Shown here in pieces: positions 6,792 to 13,218 of a DNA stretch of 13,532 bases (positions are counted from its first letter, which is position 1; each line of letters opens with the position of its first letter). Under the pieces are notes generated by a model, which saw only the letters and a list, made by a program, of their open reading frames with translations, searched no databases and was not told the origin of the DNA. The stretch spans positions 1-13,532 of the forward strand of contig DATGKD010000158.1 in NCBI GenBank assembly GCA_035294855.1, given 5' to 3'. The DNA comes from DATGKD01 sp035294855 (GTDB lineage Bacteria > Actinomycetota > Acidimicrobiia > Acidimicrobiales > UBA8190). The position numbers were made by a program, and so were the translations under genes.

Positions 6792-8561
6792 ATGCTCCCC
6801 GACTACGCCGAGTACGAGCAGGCCGCCGGCCTGGACTGGTACCGCCTCGACCCGAACCTCTCCTTCCTGCTCGACCACCACCTGCCCGATCCCGCCGAGC
6901 GGGCCCTCGCCGAGGAGCACGTGGGGCGCTTCGGCGCGCTCGTGGGCCAGACGGTGGGCCCGCGCGCCGAGGTCACCGACAAGCACGGACCCGAACTGCG
7001 CCGCTACGACCGCTGGGGCCACGAGATCGACACCGTGGTGCACCATCCGACGTGGACGGCGACCAAGGCCGACCTGGTGCGCAACGGCTTCGTGAGCTTG
7101 GAGGCCTACGCCGGGCGCCCGGTGCCCGGGGTGGTGACCGCCTCGGTGTCGTACCTGGTGTCCCAGGCCGAGACGGCGGTCTACTGCGGCCTCGGCATGA
7201 CGTCGGGGGCGGCGGACATCGTCGAGCGGTACGCGCCCGAGCCCGCCCGCACCGAGCTCCTCCGACGGCTGCGCAGCCTGGACCCCGACGAAGCGTGGGA
7301 GGGCGGCATGTTCCTCACCGAGCGCCAGGGGGGCAGCGACGTGGGGGCGAACACGACCACCGCCGTGCAGGACGGCGACGAGTGGCGTCTGTCCGGCGAG
7401 AAGCACTTCTGCTCGAACGTGGACGCCGAGGTGTTCATCGTCCTGGCCCGACCCCAGGGCGCGCCCGACGGCAGTCGCGGCCTGGCCACCTTCATCGTGC
7501 CGCGCCAGCGACCCGACGGCTCTCCGAACGGCTTCGTGATCAAGCGCCTCAAGCCCAAGCTGGGCACGGTGGGCGTACCCACCGCAGAGGTGTCCCTCGA
7601 CGGCGCGGTGGCGTGGCTGGCGGGCGCGCCGGCCGGCGCCGACGCCGGCACACGCTCTGCCGATGCAGCACGCGACGGCCGCGGCATCAACCGGATGATG
7701 GAAATGGTGAACGGCAGCCGGTTCGGGGTCGCTCTCATGGGTCTCGGCATCCACCGGCGGTCGTTCCTCGAGGCGGCGATCTACGCGGCGCGGCGATCGC
7801 AGTTCGGCAACCGGATCGATGCCTACCCGCTCGTGCGCGAGACGCTCGTCGACATGTTGGTGGACCTCGAAGGCGGGATGGCGGCCACCTATGAGTGCGC
7901 CGCGGCGGCACGAGGCGCGGCCGACGCGGAATCCGGCCGCCTCGTCAGGCGCATCCTGGTGCCCCTCGTCAAGATGCGGTGCACACGCGTCGCGCTGTCG
8001 GCTGCGTCGGCGGGCCTCGAGGTGTTGGGCGGCAACGGCTACATGGAGGACTGGCCCATGGCGCGCCAACTGCGCGACGCCCAGTGCCACACCATCTGGG
8101 AGGGCACCGAGAACATCCTTTGCATCGACGTGCGGCGGGCCATGCGCGGCGAGCGCGCGCACGTCGCGCTGTTCGCCCGGCTGGAGAAGGCGATGGAGAG
8201 CGCCTCCGGTCACAAGGTGCTCGCCCGGGCCCTCGACACGGTGTCGACCGCACTCGCCGAGGCGCGTGCGGCCGTCGACTACCTCGAGCACGCCCCCGAC
8301 GACGTCGCGCTCTTGCAGAGCCGAAAGATGGCGGAACTGCTCGCGGACACGGCCCAAGGCGCGCTCCTGCTCGAAGACGCCGCGTGGTCGCTCGACCGTG
8401 ACGGCGACGCCCGCAAGGCGGCGGTGGCCCGCCGCTTCGCAACCCGCCGGCTCGGTTCGGCGCCCGGTCGGGGCATCACGGATCCCGACCGCAGCGTCAT
8501 CGACTTGTTCGAGCCGCTCGTGCGCTACGGCACCGTCGAGGAGTCCGACCTGGCGGCCTGA
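6792..8561 (+). CDS. AidB-like acyl-CoA dehydrogenase family protein
   Basis: The 589-residue flavoprotein is longer than ordinary acyl-CoA dehydrogenases and matches the AidB layout. It has an N-terminal domain with YDRWGHEID (72-80), the diagnostic TERQGGSDVGANTT (176-189) in the flavin-binding region, LKPKLGTVGVPTAEV (253-267), and GLEVLGGNGYMED with IWEGTENILCIDVRR (408-449). Glu437 aligns with the MCAD-type catalytic glutamate. E. coli AidB binds FAD and DNA and is linked to alkylation damage; most actinobacterial relatives are annotated simply as acyl-CoA dehydrogenases, and the true substrate is not known. A low-complexity Ala/Gly/Asp insertion (about 275-296) sits in a surface loop before the first long helix of the C-terminal domain. 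The gene is divergent from MarR-MFS with 85 bases between and converges on the Nfu gene. Family assignment is firm; DNA-repair versus acyl-CoA oxidation is open. Confidence 0.88.
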   Translation: MLPDYAEYEQAAGLDWYRLDPNLSFLLDHHLPDPAERALAEEHVGRFGALVGQTVGPRAEVTDKHGPELRRYDRWGHEIDTVVHHPTWTATKADLVRNGFVSLEAYAGRPVPGVVTASVSYLVSQAETAVYCGLGMTSGAADIVERYAPEPARTELLRRLRSLDPDEAWEGGMFLTERQGGSDVGANTTTAVQDGDEWRLSGEKHFCSNVDAEVFIVLARPQGAPDGSRGLATFIVPRQRPDGSPNGFVIKRLKPKLGTVGVPTAEVSLDGAVAWLAGAPAGADAGTRSADAARDGRGINRMMEMVNGSRFGVALMGLGIHRRSFLEAAIYAARRSQFGNRIDAYPLVRETLVDMLVDLEGGMAATYECAAAARGAADAESGRLVRRILVPLVKMRCTRVALSAASAGLEVLGGNGYMEDWPMARQLRDAQCHTIWEGTENILCIDVRRAMRGERAHVALFARLEKAMESASGHKVLARALDTVSTALAEARAAVDYLEHAPDDVALLQSRKMAELLADTAQGALLLEDAAWSLDRDGDARKAAVARRFATRRLGSAPGRGITDPDRSVIDLFEPLVRYGTVEESDLAA

Positions 8562-8573
8562 CCCGGGTCAGTT

Positions 8574-8706
8574 CTGACGCCCAGTCATCGGGCGACGGTC
8601 CTGGGGGAACCAGCATCCGGGCGACCCGTACCGGGGCGACCCGTACCGGGACGTCCGGTACTGGGACGACCAGGACTGGACGATCAGTACTTGACGATCA
8701 GTATTT
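8574..8706. repeat. Degenerate 15-bp tandem array at the convergent end of the Nfu gene
   Basis: About nine units run from the gap after the AidB-like stop into the last codons of the Nfu gene. The two best units, GGGCGACCCGTACCG, are identical (8619-8633 and 8634-8648). Units at 8649-8663 and 8664-8678 are diverged 15-mers. The two units nearest the gene (8679-8692 and 8693-8706) are only 14 bases, and the TGA stop of the Nfu gene lies in the last one. Read on the minus strand in one frame, the array encodes RYGSP repeats. Confidence 0.8.
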
Positions 8707-9084
8707 GGGGACGTAGGCGCCGCGGCCCATGGCGACCGACTCGAAGGGGTCGGCGGACTCGTCCACCCCGCCGACGACTTCGGTGACCCAGTCCAGGCGC
8801 GCCCTGAGGATCCGGTCCACACCGCCTTGGAGCGTGGCCGACGAGATGGCGCACGAGCTGCACGCCCCGCGCAGCTCGACCTCCACGTGGCCGGACTCGA
8901 CGTCGAACGACACGAGCTCGAGGTCCCCCCCGTCGGCCTGGACGGCGGGTCGCATGAGGTCGATCAGTCCCCTGAGGTCCGCTTCACGCCGGGCACGCTC
9001 CTCCTCGCCGAGTACTCCTGCATGCCCCGGTGAGGTCACCTCGCCTCCGTCGGCTCCCTGCGGCTCCTCGGCGACGTCGTCCAC
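8698..9084 (-). CDS. NifU C-terminal-domain (Nfu-type) iron-sulfur cluster protein
   Basis: The 128-residue protein has an acidic, disordered-looking N-terminus (1-35) followed by the Nfu domain (about 36-112): LRGLIDLMRPAVQADGGDLELV, then a strand-rich part, then LRGACSSCAISSATLQGGVDRIL. The CSSC pair (Cys75, Cys78) is the CxxC that holds a bridging [4Fe-4S] cluster in a dimer and passes it to target proteins. The protein therefore probably acts as a cytosolic carrier in iron-sulfur assembly. GTG at 9084 is chosen because the domain is complete from there and upstream sequence in this frame has no family similarity. No good ribosome binding site is seen, and CAGAAT six bases upstream may be a -10 box. 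The C-terminus PKY ends inside a tandem repeat, which suggests a lost repetitive tail. Confidence 0.88.
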   Translation of the reverse strand: MDDVAEEPQGADGGEVTSPGHAGVLGEEERARREADLRGLIDLMRPAVQADGGDLELVSFDVESGHVEVELRGACSSCAISSATLQGGVDRILRARLDWVTEVVGGVDESADPFESVAMGRGAYVPKY

Positions 9085-9096
9085 ATATCTATTCTG

Positions 9097-9113
9097 CCGG
9101 GCTTCAGGCCCGG
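9097..9113 (-). promoter_or_regulatory. Inverted repeat upstream of the Nfu gene
   Basis: CCGGGC-TTCAG-GCCCGG has perfect six-base arms. It lies just upstream of the possible CAGAAT -10 box and 13 bases before the GTG start, so it could be an operator in the promoter spacer. No T-run follows, so it does not look like a terminator. Confidence 0.3.
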
Positions 9114-9209
9114 ATCGGGCCGAGGCCTCGCCGCGGCGCGGTCCCCGGCTCCGAGCCAGCCACCCAACGCTGCGTGAACGCCGGATGAAGCTGTGATCCG
9201 CTCCATTAC

Positions 9210-9224
9210 CTGACGGGGCGTCAG
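9210..9224 (+). promoter_or_regulatory. Perfect palindrome CTGACG-GGG-CGTCAG, likely repressor operator
   Basis: The arms are six bases with a three-base centre. The site overlaps where the -35 region would sit for the TAGCAT -10 box at 9240-9245, ahead of the five-gene operon. Size and symmetry fit a TetR-type dimer operator. No regulator gene of that class is in the window, so the binding protein is unknown. Confidence 0.5.
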
Positions 9225-9239
9225 CGAACGCTCGCCAGT

Positions 9240-9245
9240 TAGCAT
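9240..9245 (+). promoter_or_regulatory. TAGCAT -10 box of the monooxygenase-thiolase-FabH operon
   Basis: The hexamer is the same as the one before the AidB-like gene. It ends five bases before the GTG start at 9251, with no usable ribosome binding site, which points to a leaderless operon mRNA. Confidence 0.5.
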
Positions 9246-9250
9246 GAGGC

Positions 9251-10183
9251 GTGCCCTCCGATACGCAGGCGGCGGCGTCGCGGGTGTCGCGGGGTCCGGC
9301 CACGGGGTCGCTCGGGCTCATCCTCCCGACATTTCCGCAGGACACCGACGACCTCCCGGCCGCCGCTGAGCTCGCCCGGGTGTGCCGCGACGCGGAGGCT
9401 GCGGGCGCCGGCGCCCTGTGGGCGTGTGACCACCTCTTCTGGCATCGTCCTGCTCTCGAGACCATGGGCGCGCTCGCCCTGGCGGCCACGGCCACCGACC
9501 GGGCGGCGATCGGCTCGTGCGTGCTGCAGCTGCCCCTTCGGGGCGCACCGGCGGTGGCGAAGGAGGCGGCCGGACTCCAGCACCTGTCCGCCGGCCGGCT
9601 CGTGTTGGGCGTGGGCTCGGGGATGCATGTCGGCGAGTACGAGGCCGCTGGCGCCGCGTTCGCCGGACGCGGCCGCCGGCTCGACGACGGCATCGACACG
9701 TTGAAGCGCCTGTGGTCCGCCGACGGTGTGGCGCGCTACGCCCAGCTGCCCGCCCCGCCACCGATCCCGGTGTGGGTCGGCGGCTCGAGCGAGGCGTCGC
9801 TCCGCCGCGCCGCAGTCCGGGGCGACGGCTGGATCCCGTTGTTCCTCTCCCCCGACGAGTACACCGCCGCCAACGCCCGCCTGGACAAGGAAGCCGACCG
9901 GGCGGGCAGAGATCCGGGCGACGTGGAAAGGGCGATCGTCGTCTTCGCGTCGGTGGGCGACAACGCCACGGACCGGGGTCTGGAATGGATGTCGTCGCTG
10001 TACGGCCTGCCGGCGCGCGCCTTTGCTCGGCATCTGGTGACCGGCGGCGCCCGGCGCTGCAGCGCCGTGATCGCCCGCTACCTGGAGGCCGGGGCGCACC
10101 ATGTCGCCGTGTTCCTGACGACCGATCACCCCTCGGACCAGTTCGCGGAACTGGCCGGGGAACTGCGGGGGCAATGGTCGTGA
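9251..10183 (+). CDS. Luciferase-like (LLM class) flavin/F420-dependent oxidoreductase
   Basis: The 310-residue protein is a single TIM-barrel of the bacterial luciferase family. Recognisable parts are LGLILPTFPQD (21-31, first strand), GALWACDHLFW (54-64), AVAKEAAGLQHLSAGRLVLG (101-120) running into VGSGMHVGEY, the IPVWVGGSS strand (172-180) that contacts cofactor phosphate, and RGDGWIPLFLSP (190-201). Such proteins use FMNH2 or reduced F420; in actinobacteria F420 is common, but the sequence alone does not decide. The likely role is reduction or oxidation of a small substrate in the pathway of the following thiolase and synthase genes. GTG start follows TAGCAT by five bases. The stop overlaps the next gene (GTGA), so the two are translationally coupled. 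Family call firm, cofactor and substrate unknown. Confidence 0.85.
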   Translation: MPSDTQAAASRVSRGPATGSLGLILPTFPQDTDDLPAAAELARVCRDAEAAGAGALWACDHLFWHRPALETMGALALAATATDRAAIGSCVLQLPLRGAPAVAKEAAGLQHLSAGRLVLGVGSGMHVGEYEAAGAAFAGRGRRLDDGIDTLKRLWSADGVARYAQLPAPPPIPVWVGGSSEASLRRAAVRGDGWIPLFLSPDEYTAANARLDKEADRAGRDPGDVERAIVVFASVGDNATDRGLEWMSSLYGLPARAFARHLVTGGARRCSAVIARYLEAGAHHVAVFLTTDHPSDQFAELAGELRGQWS

Positions 10184-11349
10184 CCGGCAACGTGGGCATC
10201 GCGGGCATCGCCATGACGCCGATGGACCGGCGCGACGCCTCACCCGAGGACATGGCGCGCCAGGTGGTGCTCGGTGCGCTCGAGGACGCCGGCTTGTCCG
10301 CGTCCGACGTCGGGCTCGTGATCGTGGCGAATGCGCTCGGGGGCCGGCTGTGTGACCAGGGATGCATCCGGGGCCAGGCGTGGCTGCGAGGGGTCGACCT
10401 GGGGACGACCGGCGTGGTGAACGTCGACAACTCGTGCGCCGGTGGTTCCTCGGCGCTCCACCTCGGGGTCATGGCCGCGCTCGCCGGCCAGTCTCCTGTC
10501 CTGGTGGTCGGCGTCGAAAAGATGTGGACCGGCGATCGGGCCAGCACCTTGGCCGGCATTGAGGACGGCCTGCCGGGTGACGAGCGTCGCGAGCTGCGCG
10601 CTGCCCTCGACAACGACGCCGGCAGCGTGCTCATGGGCCTCAACGCCACCTGGGTGCAGCACCAGATCGACGAGCGCGGCACGACGCCGCTGCACATCGC
10701 GTCGGCGGCGGCGAAGGCGCGGCGGTTCGGCGCACGCAACCCGCTCGCGCAGTTCCGCACTCCGGTGACCGTCGAGGAGGTCCTGGCGTCGCCCCCCGTG
10801 GTGCCGCCGCTGCGGAGACTCATGTGCTCGTCGTTCACCGACGGCGCCGCCGCGGCCGTGCTGTCCACCAGCGCCCGCAACGGCGCGCCCCGCGTCCGGG
10901 CGAGCGTGCTGCGGTCGGGAGACGGTGAGCTCGACTACCACGACCGGCTGACCGACTCGGTCGCCGAAGCGTGGAAGACGGCGGGCGTCGGCCCGGAGGA
11001 CATCGACGTCGTCGAGTTGCACGACGCCACGAGCGCCGAGGAGCTGTGGGCGCTCGAAGCGCTCGGCTTCTTCGCCGCCGGCGAGGCGGGGCCAGCCACC
11101 GCGGCCGGCGCCACCGATCTGGGCGGCGGACGCCTGTGCGTGAACCCGAGTGGCGGCTTGGTCGCCCGGGGGCACCCGCTCGGCGCCACCGGGATCTGCC
11201 AGGTCGCCGAGCTGGTGGCGCAGTTGCGCGGATCGGCGTCAGGCCGGCAAGTCGACGGCGCCAGTCTCGGCATGGCCGTCAACACCGGGGGGATCATGTC
11301 GGGACGCGACACCGCGCTCGTCGCGGTGCACGTCCTCGAACGCACCTGA
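10180..11349 (+). CDS. SCP2-type thiolase family protein with altered HDCF motif
   Basis: The 389-residue protein has the two-half thiolase fold. The nucleophile is Cys86 in VNVDNSCAGGSSALHLG. The C-terminal half has VVELHDATSAEELWALEALG (278-296) and CVNPSGGLVARGHPLGATG (320-338, His332), a layout typical of SCP2/lipid-transfer-type thiolases. In canonical members the first of these reads HDCF and the cysteine serves as acid/base; here it is His281-Asp-Ala-Thr. The usual C-terminal Cys loop is also replaced by AVNTGG (366-371). It may therefore do a Claisen condensation, a retro-reaction or acyl transfer with unusual chemistry. GTG 10180 is chosen because it makes a GTGA overlap with the previous stop and has GGGGG eight bases upstream; ATG at 10174 is the alternative. 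No DUF35 partner is seen nearby. Confidence 0.85.
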   Translation: MTGNVGIAGIAMTPMDRRDASPEDMARQVVLGALEDAGLSASDVGLVIVANALGGRLCDQGCIRGQAWLRGVDLGTTGVVNVDNSCAGGSSALHLGVMAALAGQSPVLVVGVEKMWTGDRASTLAGIEDGLPGDERRELRAALDNDAGSVLMGLNATWVQHQIDERGTTPLHIASAAAKARRFGARNPLAQFRTPVTVEEVLASPPVVPPLRRLMCSSFTDGAAAAVLSTSARNGAPRVRASVLRSGDGELDYHDRLTDSVAEAWKTAGVGPEDIDVVELHDATSAEELWALEALGFFAAGEAGPATAAGATDLGGGRLCVNPSGGLVARGHPLGATGICQVAELVAQLRGSASGRQVDGASLGMAVNTGGIMSGRDTALVAVHVLERT

Positions 11350-11350
11350 C

Positions 11351-12277
11351 ATGGCCGGCGCGGTCACGACGGGCTGGGGATCCGCCCTGCCCGACAAAGT
11401 GGTCACGAACGACGACCTGTCGGCCCGGCTCGACACGTCCGACGCGTGGATCGTCGAGCGCACGGGCATCCGCGAACGCCGCATCGGGGGGACGACGTCA
11501 GAGCTCGCGGTGGCCGCCGGGGCGCGTGCCCTCGAGCACGCGGGCCGGACGGGCGCCGACGTCGACGTGCTCGTCCTCGCCACCACGACACCGGACGCCC
11601 TCGTGCCGGGGACATCGGCCACGGTCCAGGAGGGCCTCGGCATCGCCGGCGGGGCCTTCGACGTCAACGCGGCGTGTTCCGGATTCGTCTACGCGCTCGT
11701 CGTCGCGCACGGATTGGTCGCCACCGGCGCTCGCCGGGTCCTCGTGGTGGGGAGCGAGACCCTGTCGCACATCACCGACTGGGACGACCGCACTCTGGCA
11801 GTGCTCGTCGGTGATGGCGCCGGCGCGGTCCTGCTCGAGGCCACCGACGGGCCGGGGGATCTCCTGGCGTGGGATCTGGGCGCGGACGGATCCCTCCGGC
11901 ATCTGCTCAAGTGCGACCACGGCGGCTTCTTGTTCATGAACGGCCGCGAGATCTTCCGGCACGCCGTGCGCGCCGTCGTCGAGTCGTCGACCCAGGCGCT
12001 GGGCCGCGCCGGGCTGAAGGCGAAAGACGTCGACCTGTTCGTGCCGCACCAGGCGAACGCCCGCATCATCTCGGCCGCCGCCTCTCGCCTCGGCATTCCC
12101 GAGGAACGTTGCGTCATAACCATCGACCGCTACGGCAACACCTCCTCGGCGTCCATCCCGCTCGCACTCGTCGACGCCGCAGACGCCGGTCGGCTGCGAC
12201 CGGGTGATCTCGTGCTCCTGTCGGGGTTTGGCGGCGGGATGACCTGGGCAAGCGCTCTCCTACGATGGGGAGGATGA
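11351..12277 (+). CDS. Beta-ketoacyl-ACP synthase III (FabH-like)
   Basis: The 308-residue protein starts one base after the thiolase stop. It carries the FabH signatures TSDAWIVERTGIRERR (29-44), DVNAACSGFVYAL (104-116) with nucleophile Cys109, GDGAGAVLLEA (154-164), VPHQANARI (231-239) with His233, and YGNTSSASIPLAL (261-273) with Asn263. The Cys-His-Asn triad is thus intact and condensation of an acyl starter with malonyl-ACP or a related partner is likely. With about 308 residues it is close to the usual FabH size of 310-335. No acyl carrier protein, FabD or FabF gene is in the window, so it may serve a specialised pathway together with the adjacent thiolase rather than bulk fatty-acid synthesis. 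The next gene overlaps it by four bases (ATGA). Confidence 0.9.
   Translation: MAGAVTTGWGSALPDKVVTNDDLSARLDTSDAWIVERTGIRERRIGGTTSELAVAAGARALEHAGRTGADVDVLVLATTTPDALVPGTSATVQEGLGIAGGAFDVNAACSGFVYALVVAHGLVATGARRVLVVGSETLSHITDWDDRTLAVLVGDGAGAVLLEATDGPGDLLAWDLGADGSLRHLLKCDHGGFLFMNGREIFRHAVRAVVESSTQALGRAGLKAKDVDLFVPHQANARIISAAASRLGIPEERCVITIDRYGNTSSASIPLALVDAADAGRLRPGDLVLLSGFGGGMTWASALLRWGG
12261..12266 (+). promoter_or_regulatory. Possible internal -10 box TACGAT
   Basis: TACGAT lies inside the end of the synthase gene, seven bases before the ATG at 12274. The spacing matches the other leaderless starts in the window and could give separate transcription of the downstream genes. GGGGAGG between them touches the ATG, so it is poorly placed as a ribosome binding site. 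Confidence 0.3.
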
Positions 12278-13218
12278 CGCCGAGCGGCTCGAACCACGAC
12301 CGACCGGTGCTGGTCATCCTCGCGGCGGGGTTGGCGAAGCGTTACGGGGGGACGAAACCCCTCGCGCCGGTCGGGCTGCACGGGGAAGCGGTGATCGACC
12401 TGACCGCCGCCGACGCGGTGTCGGGGGGCTTCGGCGACATCGTCGTCGTGCTCGGGCCGCAGACCGGCCCAGCCATCGCGTACCACGTCAGACGCGCGTT
12501 CCCGCCGCAGCTGCGCGTCACGTTCGCCGAGCAGCGCGTCCCTCTCGGGACCGCGCACGCCGTCCTGTGCGCGCGCAAGCACGTGGGCGACGGTCCGTTC
12601 GCCGTGGTGAACTCCGACGATGTCTACGGCAGCCCCGCGCTGGCGCTGCTGGCCGGCCACCTCGCGTCCCCCGCCGGACCGGACGGCGAGCAGCACGCCA
12701 TCGTCGCCTACCACCTCGCCGACACCGTCGTCACCGACGACCCCGTGACCCGGGGCGCGTGCGAGGTCGACGCCGGAGGCCTTCTCGTTCGGCTGGTGGA
12801 GCGGCGCAAGGTCGCACGCCAGCCTGACGGCCGCTTCGTGGCCGACGACGGCCTCGACCCCGGTGAGCTCTCGCCCGACACGCCGACGTCCATGAACCTG
12901 TGGGGCTTCCGCCCGTCGATCTGGCCGGTGCTGGAAGCTGCCGTGGTCGGCGCCCACCCCTCCGTCGCCCCCGACGGGTCGGTACGCGACCCCGAGGACC
13001 TCAACTCCGACGCCGAAGTGCTCCTGCCCGAAGTCGTCGGCGCGGCCATCGCCGGGACGCGCGCAGGCGGCCCCGACCAAGTCGTGCGGGTGCTGACGGC
13101 GTCGGGCCGCTGTATCGGGGTGACCCACGCCGAGGACCTCCCGGTGGTGCGCACGGAATTGGCACAGATGATCGGCCGGGGGCTCAGGCCGGAGAACCCG
13201 TGGGAGGGCGTCGCCTGA
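12274..13218 (+). CDS. Sugar-nucleotidyltransferase-like protein (NTP-transferase fold)
   Basis: The 314-residue protein begins with VLVILAAGLAKRYGGTKPLAPVG (12-34). This is the nucleotide-binding loop and lysine of the glucose-1-phosphate nucleotidyltransferase superfamily, though it is shorter and less conserved than in RfbA or GalU. PLGTAHAVLCARKHV (90-104) and VVNSDDVYG (111-119), whose aspartates would bind Mg2+, follow in the expected order. The second half (about 140-310) is lineage-specific and I recognise no domain. It could activate a sugar or other phosphorylated compound with NTP. ATG 12274 is chosen because it overlaps the previous stop as ATGA; the in-frame ATG at 12265 would add three residues. 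The next gene starts inside its 3' end. Fold call fairly firm, substrate unknown. Confidence 0.75.
   Translation: MTPSGSNHDRPVLVILAAGLAKRYGGTKPLAPVGLHGEAVIDLTAADAVSGGFGDIVVVLGPQTGPAIAYHVRRAFPPQLRVTFAEQRVPLGTAHAVLCARKHVGDGPFAVVNSDDVYGSPALALLAGHLASPAGPDGEQHAIVAYHLADTVVTDDPVTRGACEVDAGGLLVRLVERRKVARQPDGRFVADDGLDPGELSPDTPTSMNLWGFRPSIWPVLEAAVVGAHPSVAPDGSVRDPEDLNSDAEVLLPEVVGAAIAGTRAGGPDQVVRVLTASGRCIGVTHAEDLPVVRTELAQMIGRGLRPENPWEGVA

Noticed and set aside
6732..8357. Open frame of 541 codons on the minus strand opposite the AidB-like gene
   Set aside because: No family motif; the opposite strand carries a complete AidB-like protein.
8568..8822. Minus-strand open frame containing RYGSP repeats as a separate gene
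   Set aside because: Most of it overlaps the Nfu gene in another frame. The repeat part is better explained as a remnant of the Nfu tail within the tandem array.
9517..10179. Upstream extension of the thiolase reading frame
   Set aside because: It overlaps the luciferase-like gene in another frame and encodes Arg/Gly-rich noise. The GTG at 10180 with ribosome binding site and GTGA overlap explains the start.
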